64,000 nt of DNA, taken from positions 62,001 to 126,000 of the forward strand of contig JAJPIE010000037.1 in the NCBI GenBank assembly GCA_021324935.1, in the 5' to 3' direction. Position numbers and translations under genes: made by a program. Below the pieces are notes generated by a model. That model saw only the letters and a list, made by a program, of their open reading frames with translations, was not told the DNA's origin and ran no database searches. Below, one piece after another: positions 54,824-62,264 of the stretch. The stretch comes from Acidobacteriota bacterium. GTDB taxonomy: Bacteria; Acidobacteriota; Terriglobia; Acidiferrales; UBA7541. Position 1 is the stretch's first letter; every line of letters starts with the position of its first letter.

Positions 54824-55615
54824 ATGTATCGAGCACTTTATACCGCAGCCACGGGCATGGAAACCCAGCAGATGAATCTGGAGAATATTGCCAACAACCT
54901 GGCCAACGCCAACACCGCCGGGTTTCGCCGCCGGCGTCTGCAATTTCAGGATTTAATCTATCAGAACTTGGTGCAGCCCGGCGCCGCCAGCACGCAGCAG
55001 ACTACCTTTTCCACCGGCTTGCAGGTAGGCCTGGGCGTACGCTCCTCGGCTTCCGAGGTCATCCAGCAGCAGGGCGATTTCAACACCACCGGCAATCCGC
55101 TTGACCTCACCATCCAGGGCCAGGGTTTTTTCCAGGTGCAGATGCCTGATGGGCAGATTGCCTATACACGCTCCGGCACCTTTCAGTTGGATCCCACCGG
55201 GATCATTGTCACTTCCGACGGCTACCAATTGCAGCCGGCAATCACTATTCCCTCCGCCGCCACGAATATCACCATCGGCACTGACGGCACCGTCAGCGTG
55301 CAGCTTCCCGGCCAGCAGCAGGCTCAGCAGGTCGGCAATATCCAACTCGCCACCTTCGCGAATCCCGGCGGCCTCAGCAGCATCGGCAACAATTTGTATC
55401 TCGAAACCACCGCGTCGGGAAATCCAATCGTCGGCACGCCCGGAGGGTCGGAAGGCCTCGGCAATATCCTGCAGGGCTCGCTGGAAAACTCCAACGTCGA
55501 CGTCGTCGGGGAATTCGTGCAGATGATTCTGGCGCAGCGCTCCTATGAAGCGAACTCCCGCGTCGTTCATGCCGCCGACCAGATGTTCCAGACCATCAAC
55601 GGGCTCACCTCGTAA
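54824..55615 (+). CDS. flgG: Flagellar distal rod protein FlgG
   Basis: This 263-aa distal rod subunit. [43 protein letters not shown] at the N-terminus (key run [20 protein letters not shown]), [33 protein letters not shown] in the middle, and the C-terminal [30 protein letters not shown] are characteristic. GAGGAG precedes the ATG. Length agrees with the family (about 260). Confidence 0.97.
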   Translation: MYRALYTAATGMETQQMNLENIANNLANANTAGFRRRRLQFQDLIYQNLVQPGAASTQQTTFSTGLQVGLGVRSSASEVIQQQGDFNTTGNPLDLTIQGQGFFQVQMPDGQIAYTRSGTFQLDPTGIIVTSDGYQLQPAITIPSAATNITIGTDGTVSVQLPGQQQAQQVGNIQLATFANPGGLSSIGNNLYLETTASGNPIVGTPGGSEGLGNILQGSLENSNVDVVGEFVQMILAQRSYEANSRVVHAADQMFQTINGLTS

Positions 55616-55623
55616 ACGCATCC

Positions 55624-56205
55624 ATGACCGTCCGGCCCCAACTCGCGCTCCTGCTCCTCGCCCTCTCTTTCGCGCCGCTCTTGCCGGCGTCGGAAGGCGT
55701 CTCCCGGCAAGAAGTGCTCGCAGCGATCCAGGCTGCGGAAGCCTCACGTGGTCGCACTTTTCCCCGCGGAAGCTGCGAAAGCGCGCTGCAAATCGGAGCG
55801 CCATTGCGCGAGGGCCTGGCGGAGGGCTTCCAGGTCACCGAAATCAAATTCGATCCGGTGCTTAGGCAGGCCCGCTTTCTTCTGCGCAGCAAAGTCGACC
55901 GCAAGTCGCCGCCTTTTTACGCCTGGTGCGGATTCAGGTCGGAAGCTGCCGGTGCCCCGTCCGCCGCCACCCGCGCCGTCACTCTTTCCGGCTCATCCGA
56001 ACTCCAATCGCTCGGGCCTGTGCTTGTCGATGTGCATCGCGCGGCGCGCCTCTACCTGCATGCGCAAAACACTGCCGCCGTCCTCCTGGTCAAGCCGCTG
56101 CAGTCCGGCCACAAGGACGAGTCTGTGCGCGTGCGCCTGCCGCTGCACGGAAAAATGATCGAAGCGCGCGTCGTCGGCGCCGACGCCCTGGAAGCGACGT
56201 TCTGA
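55624..56205 (+). CDS. flgA: P-ring assembly chaperone FlgA
   Basis: This 193-aa exported protein has a signal peptide (PQLALLLLALSFAPLLPASEG). The second half has a SAF-like pattern: GPVLVDVHRAARLYLHAQ, VLLVKPLQSGHKDESVRVRLPLHGKMIEARVVGADALEATF. FlgA is a periplasmic chaperone for FlgI. It lies eight bases after flgG. Conservation is low, so identity rests partly on position and on the closing motif. Confidence 0.8.
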   Translation: MTVRPQLALLLLALSFAPLLPASEGVSRQEVLAAIQAAEASRGRTFPRGSCESALQIGAPLREGLAEGFQVTEIKFDPVLRQARFLLRSKVDRKSPPFYAWCGFRSEAAGAPSAATRAVTLSGSSELQSLGPVLVDVHRAARLYLHAQNTAAVLLVKPLQSGHKDESVRVRLPLHGKMIEARVVGADALEATF

Positions 56206-56215
56206 GGAGGCCGCC

Positions 56216-56926
56216 ATGAAACACTTTCTGCCTTTCACCCTGCTTGCCTTCTGCCTCATGGCGGTCCCGGCAAGCTTCGCGGCGCCCACCCTCAAAAAGT
56301 CCAAGGAACCCGCTGCCTCACAAACCTACGACGCCTATATCCAGCGCGTCCGCGCCATGAACCAGCCTGCCCCCGCCTCGCCAGGCAGCCTTTGGGTGGA
56401 TGTCAGTCCGGTTTCCACCATGGCCGCGGACTATAAAGCCCGCATGGCCGGTGATCTCGTCACTATCCATCTGATCGACAATTTCAGCGCCAACACCAAC
56501 GGCGAAAACAAGCAGTCGCGCCAGTTCTCGCTCTCCTCCGCTGTTTCCGCCCTGTTCGGGAAGCTCGGCGCCAACAATCGCATGCAAAATCTCGCCAGCG
56601 CTAATTCCGCTCACAGTCTCGACGGCAAAGGCGCTTCTTCGATGAGTTCCAACGTCCAGTTGAATCTCGCCGCGCAGGTCATGGAAACCCTGCCCAACGG
56701 CGTCCTGGTGGTCCAGGCGGCCCGCGACATCACCCTCGGCAACGATCGGCAAACGGTGTACATCCGCGGCCTTGTCCGCCCGGGCGACCTGGCTCAGGAC
56801 AACTCCATTGCCTCCACACAGCTTTCCGACCTGCAAGTCGAAATCAAGGGCAAGGGTGCCGTCGCCGACGCCTCGCGCCAGCCCAACTTCATCGTAAACG
56901 CGCTGGTCAAGCTACTGTCGTTCTAG
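56216..56926 (+). CDS. flgH: Flagellar L-ring protein FlgH
   Basis: This 236-aa outer-membrane ring protein. GSLWVDVSPVSTMAADYKARMAGDLVTIHLIDN is the FlgH opening. NGVLVVQAARDITLGNDRQTVYIRGLVRPGDLAQDNSIASTQLSDLQVEIKG is the diagnostic end, short run VYIRGLVRPGDL. The signal peptide (LLAFCLMAVPASFAAP) appears to be type I; the Cys lies inside the hydrophobic core with no lipobox, unlike the FlgH lipoprotein of E. coli. Its presence implies an outer membrane. Confidence 0.95.
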   Translation: MKHFLPFTLLAFCLMAVPASFAAPTLKKSKEPAASQTYDAYIQRVRAMNQPAPASPGSLWVDVSPVSTMAADYKARMAGDLVTIHLIDNFSANTNGENKQSRQFSLSSAVSALFGKLGANNRMQNLASANSAHSLDGKGASSMSSNVQLNLAAQVMETLPNGVLVVQAARDITLGNDRQTVYIRGLVRPGDLAQDNSIASTQLSDLQVEIKGKGAVADASRQPNFIVNALVKLLSF

Positions 56927-56936
56927 GAGGATGCTC

Positions 56937-58079
56937 GTGCTCCGAAAATTCGCCGCACTGCTGCTTTTCCTCGTCGTGCCATTGCTTCCGGCGCTTGCTC
57001 GCTCGATGGACGATGCTTCCGCCGGTCCCACGCGCCTCGCCCGCCTTAAAGACATCAGCGACTTCGAAGGTATCCGCGACAACCAGCTCATCGGTTACGG
57101 CCTGGTCGTCGGCCTCAATGGCACGGGCGACAAGCAGCAGACTTTTTTCTCCGTGCAAACTCTTGCCAACATGCTGCAACGTGCCGGCGTTAACGTCCAG
57201 AACCAGCTCTTGACCATTCAAGTCCGCAACATCGCCGCCGTTTTCGTTACCGCCACGCTTCCCCCCTTTGCCCGCCCAGGCATGAAGGTCGACGTTACCG
57301 TCTCCTCCATCGGCGACGCCAAAAGTCTGGCCGGCGGCACGCTCTTGCTCACCCCACTCAGCGCCGCCGACGGAAAAATTTACGCCGCCGCCCAGGGACC
57401 CCTGGTCATCGGCGGCTACAGCGCGGGTCCCGCCGCGAATGCCAAAGTCGTGAATCATCCCACCGCCGGCCGCATTCCCGACGGCGCCCTCGTCGAACGT
57501 GATGCTTCCCTCGATCTCCGCCAGATGCACGCGGTCGAAATTCTCTTGCGCGACGCCGACTTCGAAACCGCCGAGCAAGCCGCTGCCGTCATTAACGACA
57601 AACTCGGGGCTAAACTTGCCCGCGTCGTCGACAGCCGCCGCATCGAAATTGCCGACCTGCAAGCCGCGGGTGGCGATTTACCTGCGCTTCTCGCCACTGT
57701 TGGTGAGCTTCCCGTCCACACCAAGCCGCCCGCCAAGGTCGTCGTCAATGAAAAGACCGGCACGGTCGTCATGGGTGGCAACGTGACCATTAGCGCGTGC
57801 GCCATTCTGCACGGCAATCTTTCCATTCAAGTCACGACCAACTTCCAGGTTTCTCAGCCCCCTCCCTTTTCCAAGACCGGCGAGACCAAAGTCGTGCCCG
57901 AGACCAATACCCAGGCCCAGGAAACTCCCGTGCAGGTCGTGCAGCTCAAGGAAGGCGCAACTGTCGAGGAATTGATTCGCGGCTTGCAGACCATGGGCGC
58001 CACCGCGCGCGACGTGGTCGCCATTCTTCAGGCCATCAAAGAGGCCGGCGCCCTCAATGCCGATCTGGAGGTCCTGTGA
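56937..58079 (+). CDS. flgI: Flagellar P-ring protein FlgI
   Basis: This periplasmic ring protein of about 380 aa has a signal peptide (LRKFAALLLFLVVPLLPALA). TRLARLKDISDFEGIRDNQLIGYGLVVGLNGTGD is the FlgI hallmark, seen as NQLIGYGLVVGLNGTGD. KVVVNEKTGTVVMGGNVTIS and VEELIRGLQTMGATARDVVAILQAIKEAGAL close it. The GTG at 56937 is preferred because AGGAGG (56925-56930) stands six bases before it but directly abuts the ATG at 56931. It touches flgJ at TGATG. Confidence 0.96.
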   Translation: MLRKFAALLLFLVVPLLPALARSMDDASAGPTRLARLKDISDFEGIRDNQLIGYGLVVGLNGTGDKQQTFFSVQTLANMLQRAGVNVQNQLLTIQVRNIAAVFVTATLPPFARPGMKVDVTVSSIGDAKSLAGGTLLLTPLSAADGKIYAAAQGPLVIGGYSAGPAANAKVVNHPTAGRIPDGALVERDASLDLRQMHAVEILLRDADFETAEQAAAVINDKLGAKLARVVDSRRIEIADLQAAGGDLPALLATVGELPVHTKPPAKVVVNEKTGTVVMGGNVTISACAILHGNLSIQVTTNFQVSQPPPFSKTGETKVVPETNTQAQETPVQVVQLKEGATVEELIRGLQTMGATARDVVAILQAIKEAGALNADLEVL

Positions 58080-58471
58080 TGAATCCCCTGAACTCTGCCG
58101 GTCCGGCCTCGACCGCTACGCCGCAAGCGCCGGCCACTCCGGCCTCCGGTAGCCCGCAGAAATTCACCACCGCGCAGATCACCAAACTTCGCAAAGCTGC
58201 AGCCGATTTCGAATCGATCCTGCTATCCACATTCTGGAAGTCCATGAAAGACAGCTTCGGCGGCGACGATGACGATGCCACTGACCCGGCTCACGACACT
58301 CTGGAAGACATGGGCATGCAGGCAATGTCCTCTGCTGTCGGCAAAGCTGGCGGCTTGGGCCTGGGCAAGTTGATTTTGAAGCATATAGCTCCGGGTGTCC
58401 CGTTCCAGCCCGCTGCGCCTGTGCCGTACCCGGCTAAAGCTCCTTCAACTTTGGCCGATAGCAAGGAGTGA
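58079..58471 (+). CDS. flgJ: Rod-binding protein, FlgJ N-terminal type
   Basis: This 130-aa protein has a disordered N-terminus and then KLRKAAADFESILLSTFWKSMKDSFG, TLEDMGMQAMSSAVGKAGGLGLGKLILKHI, the FlgJ rod-binding domain. The muramidase domain of gamma-proteobacterial FlgJ is absent, as in many other phyla. The ATG sits at a TGATG junction with flgI; the track's longer start is inside flgI. It caps the rod during assembly and ends this operon. Confidence 0.88.
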   Translation: MNPLNSAGPASTATPQAPATPASGSPQKFTTAQITKLRKAAADFESILLSTFWKSMKDSFGGDDDDATDPAHDTLEDMGMQAMSSAVGKAGGLGLGKLILKHIAPGVPFQPAAPVPYPAKAPSTLADSKE

Positions 58472-58498
58472 GGTGCCAAGAAAGGTTCCTGGGGAATT

Positions 58499-58525
58499 AA
58501 AGTTTTCTCAGTAACTGCCGATCGG
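58499..58525 (+). promoter_or_regulatory. Sigma-28 (FliA) promoter upstream of flgM
   Basis: TAAA, exactly 15 bases, then GCCGATCG: this matches the FliA consensus TAAA-N15-GCCGATAA in every -35 base and in six of eight -10 bases. It lies 62 bases before the flgM ATG. The fliA gene in this window makes the match meaningful. Confidence 0.8.
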
Positions 58526-58586
58526 TACTTCAAGCGCAGGGGAATCTACTTGGTTCTCCCCTGACGGGAAGGCAAGGAGTTTGGTC

Positions 58587-58904
58587 ATGAAAATCGACCC
58601 CAAAGTACCGGCAAACGGCCAATTGCAGAGTGACCGGGTCCAGAACACCGCGAACCCGGCGGTTCAAAGCCAGTCACGTCCGGCCGACGCTAGCCAGGTG
58701 CAGGCTGAGGACACGTTCCAGCCTTCCGGCCGGCATGCGGAACTCCAGCGCCTGACGGCGCAAGCAGCCAGCGTCCCAGAGGTCCGCACGGAGAAGGTTG
58801 CCCCTCTGCAAGCCAAGGTGCAAAGGGGCACGTACAAGCCGGACAGCCAGAAAGTGGCCGACGCGCTGATTTCCGAGCAGTCTCGCTCTTCCGCGAAGGG
58901 CTGA
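58587..58904 (+). CDS. flgM: Anti-sigma-28 factor FlgM
   Basis: This 105-aa protein starts at ATG 58587, seven bases after AAGGAG; the track's TTG at 58581 is less likely. A disordered N-terminus leads to the FlgM domain with DTFQPSGRHAELQRLTAQAASVPEVRTEKVAPLQAKVQRGTYKPDSQKVADALISE, key run VQRGTYKPDSQKVADALI. FlgM binds FliA until the hook is finished and is then exported. It is the first gene behind the sigma-28 promoter and thus under the control of the factor it blocks. Confidence 0.9.
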   Translation: MKIDPKVPANGQLQSDRVQNTANPAVQSQSRPADASQVQAEDTFQPSGRHAELQRLTAQAASVPEVRTEKVAPLQAKVQRGTYKPDSQKVADALISEQSRSSAKG

Positions 58905-58928
58905 GGATGCAGGTAGTGGAGCGGCACG

Positions 58929-59123
58929 ATGGAACGCATGGGACCCGCTCCGGCAGTGCGGCTCGAACCTCGGCGGTCGGAGGACCGCCAGCAGCAGGAA
59001 CGCCAGCCGCGAAAGGGAAGTAGCGCGGCAAGTCCGGTCAAGGCGGTGAGCCAAGTCGAGGAGGATCGCGCGCAGGTGGCCGCGGAGGAACCCGAAACGC
59101 ACCAATTGGATGAGCGAGCCTGA
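58929..59123 (+). CDS. Small hypothetical protein between flgM and flgN
   Basis: This 64-aa ORF starts at ATG 58929, with GTGGAG seven bases ahead, and ends three bases before flgN. It encodes a very charged, Gln/Arg/Glu-rich and probably disordered protein (SEDRQQQERQPRKGSSAASP) with no recognised family. It fits exactly into the operon gap, which favours it as a gene. A competing ORF from ATG 58907 in another frame is Ala/Gly-rich and looks less likely. Confidence 0.38.
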   Translation: MERMGPAPAVRLEPRRSEDRQQQERQPRKGSSAASPVKAVSQVEEDRAQVAAEEPETHQLDERA

Positions 59124-59126
59124 GCA

Positions 59127-59558
59127 ATGATGCCGCAACCCAAAACGTACCAGCAATTCGTGGAACACCACATTTGCCTGCTGCAGGAGCTTTCGGATTC
59201 GCTCGAGGCAGGTCGCGCGGCGATCGTCTCCTTCCGCCTCCAGGATTTCGAGGAAAGCATCAACGACCAAAAGCGTCTCTGTGTGCAGATCTCCGCGCTC
59301 AACACGGAAGTTCGCCGCGCCTTTCCCCTCGCCGCACTCAACCAGAGCAGTGTTGCCATCGCCGGCGATCTGTCGCGCCGCCTGCAGCAGGCTCGCGAGC
59401 GTTTGCAGAAACTGAACACTGAGCAGCAGGCGCTGCTCCTCCGTTCCCGCCGCACCGTCAACGCCATGCTCAATGGTTTTCGCTCGTTTGAAGGCAGCTA
59501 CGCCGCCGAAGCCCGCAAACAGACTTCCGGCGGCGCATCTCTTCTGGAGCGTGTCTGA
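59127..59558 (+). CDS. flgN: Flagellar export chaperone FlgN
   Basis: This 143-aa helical protein lies directly before flgK, whose product it would escort with FlgL to the export gate. The pattern FVEHHICLLQELSDSLEAGRAAIVSFRLQDFEESINDQKRLC is that of the FlgN N-terminal helical hairpin, and the rest is coiled coil ending in a disordered tail. Two adjacent ATGs (59127, 59130) are possible starts and the ribosome site is weak. Confidence 0.82.
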   Translation: MMPQPKTYQQFVEHHICLLQELSDSLEAGRAAIVSFRLQDFEESINDQKRLCVQISALNTEVRRAFPLAALNQSSVAIAGDLSRRLQQARERLQKLNTEQQALLLRSRRTVNAMLNGFRSFEGSYAAEARKQTSGGASLLERV

Positions 59559-59560
59559 AT

Positions 59561-60949
59561 ATGGGAAGCCTCTCCTCCAGCTTGAACATTGCCATCGGTT
59601 CAATGCTCGCCGAACAAGGCGCCATCGAAACCACCAGTAACAACATCGCGAACGTGAACACGCCGGGCTACTCCCGCCAGCGCGCCAATCTGGCCGAAAA
59701 CACACCGGTCGAGGTCGGAGGCATTACCTACGGCACCGGCGTCCAGTTGCAGGATGTCACCAGCCTCCGCGATTCGATTCTCGACATTCGGGTGAACCAG
59801 GAAACCCAGCAGCAAGGGCAACTCAACGCGTTCATCAGCGGAGGCCAGCAGATTCAGTCCCTGTTTAATGAAACCTCGGGCACCGGCCTGCAGGCGCCCA
59901 TCACCGCGCTGTTCAGCAGTTTCCAGCAGTTGAGCGTGAATCCCAACGACCTCACCACGCGGCAGGGCGTCATCACGGCCGCGCAGAATCTCGCCCGCGC
60001 ATTTAATCAGGTTTCCAGTAACCTCACCACGCAGCGGCAAAACACGGACTTGGCCGTCAAGCAGTCCGTCAGCGCCATCAACAGCCTCACCACGCAAATC
60101 GCCCAGGTCAATCTGCAGGTCGCCAGCGCTCTTGGCAGCGGCTCCAATGCCGGCCCGTTCATCGACCAGCGGCAGCAGCTCATCAACCAGCTTTCGAATT
60201 ACGTCGATGTTTCGGAAATCGACGCCGGGAACGGCAGCATCACGCTCACCACCAGCAACGGCACGCCGCTCGTCGTCGGCGGCCAGAGCTTTGCTCTGAC
60301 AACAAAGGCCGATCCCACCACGGGCTATCAGGACATTTACTCCGGCTCCAATAACATCACCTCGCAGCTCACCTCGGGCCAACTCGCCGGGCAGCTTCAG
60401 ATTCGCGACCAGGAGATCCCCGGCATCCAAAATTCATTGGACACCCTCGCCTACAATCTCTCGAATGCTGTCAACACTCAGCAACAGGCCGGCTACGACC
60501 TCAATGGCGCTGCTGGCGGCCCGCTTTTCACGCCGCTTACCCAGCAGGCTGGCGCAGCGGCTTCCCTCAGTGTTGCCATCACCGACCCCGGCAAAATCGC
60601 CGCCAGCGGCAGCGCCGCTCCTGGCAGCACCGGCGACAACCAGAACGCCAACGCGCTTCTGGGGCTCCAAAATCAACAATCCGTGAATGGCCAGACGCCC
60701 CTCGATTATTACAGCGGGATAGTCTTCAAGATTGGCAACGACGTTTCCTCCGCGCAGACGCAGCAGCAGTCCGGCAGCCTGGTCCTGCAGCAAATCCAGA
60801 ACCTGCAGGGCGGCGTCTCCGGTGTGAACATCAACGAGGAAGCCGCAAACCTCATCCAATTTCAGAACGCTTACCAGGCTTCCGCACAAGTGACTTCGGT
60901 CATCAACACGCTGATGCAAACCACTATCAATATGGTTTCGGGGGCTTAA
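59561..60949 (+). CDS. flgK: Hook-filament junction protein FlgK (HAP1)
   Basis: This 462-aa protein. LNIAIGSMLAEQGAIETTSNNIANVNTPGYSRQRANLAENTP is the FlgK opening, with run NNIANVNTPGYSRQRA. LRDSILDIRVNQETQQQGQLNAFI follows and the C-terminus GVSGVNINEEAANLIQFQNAYQASAQVTSVINTLMQTTI is diagnostic. It follows flgN by two bases and precedes flgL by three. It belongs to the sigma-28 late operon. Confidence 0.96.
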   Translation: MGSLSSSLNIAIGSMLAEQGAIETTSNNIANVNTPGYSRQRANLAENTPVEVGGITYGTGVQLQDVTSLRDSILDIRVNQETQQQGQLNAFISGGQQIQSLFNETSGTGLQAPITALFSSFQQLSVNPNDLTTRQGVITAAQNLARAFNQVSSNLTTQRQNTDLAVKQSVSAINSLTTQIAQVNLQVASALGSGSNAGPFIDQRQQLINQLSNYVDVSEIDAGNGSITLTTSNGTPLVVGGQSFALTTKADPTTGYQDIYSGSNNITSQLTSGQLAGQLQIRDQEIPGIQNSLDTLAYNLSNAVNTQQQAGYDLNGAAGGPLFTPLTQQAGAAASLSVAITDPGKIAASGSAAPGSTGDNQNANALLGLQNQQSVNGQTPLDYYSGIVFKIGNDVSSAQTQQQSGSLVLQQIQNLQGGVSGVNINEEAANLIQFQNAYQASAQVTSVINTLMQTTINMVSGA

Positions 60950-60952
60950 CCC

Positions 60953-61846
60953 ATGTCCATCCGCCTGAACCCGGATCTTTTGCCCAGCCTGCTGAGTTCC
61001 ATTCAGCAGAGCCAGGAAAATGAATCCGTCTCCACACAGCAGTTGGCCAGCGGCCGCAGCGTCAACCAGCTTTCCGACAATCCCACCGCCGCCGCTTCCC
61101 TGGTGCAGAATCACAATCAGGCCGGGGCGGACGCGGAATTTCTGCAAAGCCTAAGTTCCTTGCAGTCGCGCTATCAGGTCGCCGACGGCGCCCTCAGCAA
61201 TGTTGTCTCTTCGCTCACCCGCGCGCTAAGCCTTGGCACCGAGGGAGCCAACGGCACGCTCACTGCCTCCGACCGCCAGGCTATCGCCGGCGAAGTGCAG
61301 GGCCTTCTCAATCAAACCGTTTCCCTGGCGAATACCAGCTACCAGGGTTCTTTCCTTTTCGCCGGCACCAAGGTGAACACCCAGCCCTTCACCTTGGATC
61401 CCCTTACCAACACGGTCACTTATAACGGGAATTCCGCCACTTCCACGGTCGAGCTTTCCAACGGTGTTTTCATCACCGCCAACGTCCCTGGCGATCAACT
61501 TTTTCAGAATGCTTCCGGCAGTGTGACTGGCGCCCTCACCGACCTCTACAATGCTCTCGTCTCGGGAAACAACATTCCCGCCACAGTCACGGAAGTGCAG
61601 AACGCTCTGAATCAGGTCAACCAGCAGCGCGTTTTCTATGGCAACGCCCTCAATCAGATCAGCCAGAGCGAATCGTTCCTGAATCAGGATCAGCTCAACC
61701 TCAGCCAGCAGGAAAATAACCTCGCAGGTGCAAACCTTGCTGCCGTGGCCACTAATTTCGCCCAAGCCCAGGTCGCCAACCAGGCCACTCTCAATGCCAC
61801 CGCCAAAGTCCTCGGCCTTCCGAATCTCCTCGACTACATCAAGTAA
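60953..61846 (+). CDS. flgL: Hook-filament junction protein FlgL (HAP3)
   Basis: This 297-aa flagellin-like protein. The N-terminus QESVSTQQLASGRSVNQLSDNPTAAASLVQN (seen as NESVSTQQLASGRSVNQLSD) has the FlgL/flagellin pattern, followed by ALTRALSLGTEGANGTLTASDRQAIAGEVQGLLNQTVSLAN. The C-terminal QENNLAGANLAAVATNFAQAQVANQATLNATAKVL resembles flagellin D0. It is next to flgK, so FlgL is more likely than flagellin. It closes the flagellar island. Confidence 0.93.
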   Translation: MSIRLNPDLLPSLLSSIQQSQENESVSTQQLASGRSVNQLSDNPTAAASLVQNHNQAGADAEFLQSLSSLQSRYQVADGALSNVVSSLTRALSLGTEGANGTLTASDRQAIAGEVQGLLNQTVSLANTSYQGSFLFAGTKVNTQPFTLDPLTNTVTYNGNSATSTVELSNGVFITANVPGDQLFQNASGSVTGALTDLYNALVSGNNIPATVTEVQNALNQVNQQRVFYGNALNQISQSESFLNQDQLNLSQQENNLAGANLAAVATNFAQAQVANQATLNATAKVLGLPNLLDYIK

Positions 61847-62264
61847 TCTCCCGGCCTTTCTCTGATCCGATTCCCGCACTAACGGCGCCTTCCGCTCGCT
61901 GGGCCGCGGAAATCCAAATTGCTCTAATCGGTTATAGCAATGTGGTCCCGAGGCGCCTTTCCGGGCGCGCGGCAATCGCGCCGATCTGTCTGCTGGTGGT
62001 TTGTTACGACTACCGCGATGTGGTGCGAATTTGCACACTTGAATCGGTTTGGCAACCCGATTCCCGCCGGGGATGCGGCGCATGCTTCCGGGAAACTTCT
62101 TGACAAAGCATCGACCCTGCACTATAACCCCTGCAACGCGATAACCGGTTAGATTTGCGCGGCTTGTTCGTCCATCCGGTGCAGCCACGGTGCGCCGCCA
62201 AATACCGGAGAGCTTCCCGGCCCAAACGGGGTTGGAGTCAGAAAAGTTTACTCGGAGGGGAATG
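61847..62264. other. Intergenic region between flgL and the TonB receptor gene
   Basis: These 418 bases contain no credible gene; the small ORFs listed lack ribosome sites and family likeness. It holds an inverted repeat ATTGCT-N12-AGCAAT (61918-61941), a sigma-70 promoter (62100-62128), and a perfect palindrome TAACCGGTTA at 62142-62151. No clear terminator of the flgL transcript was found. Confidence 0.6.
62100..62128 (+). promoter_or_regulatory. Sigma-70 promoter of the TonB receptor gene
   Basis: TTGACA, 17 bases, TATAAC: near-perfect housekeeping promoter. Transcription would start near 62135, giving a leader of about 130 bases. A perfect 10-bp palindrome TAACCGGTTA lies just after the start point and could be an operator. 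Confidence 0.68.

Noticed and set aside
61980-61987. GCCGATCT before the TonB receptor as a FliA promoter
   Set aside because: The upstream sequence at N15 is GC-rich with no TAAA, and a clear sigma-70 promoter lies downstream.
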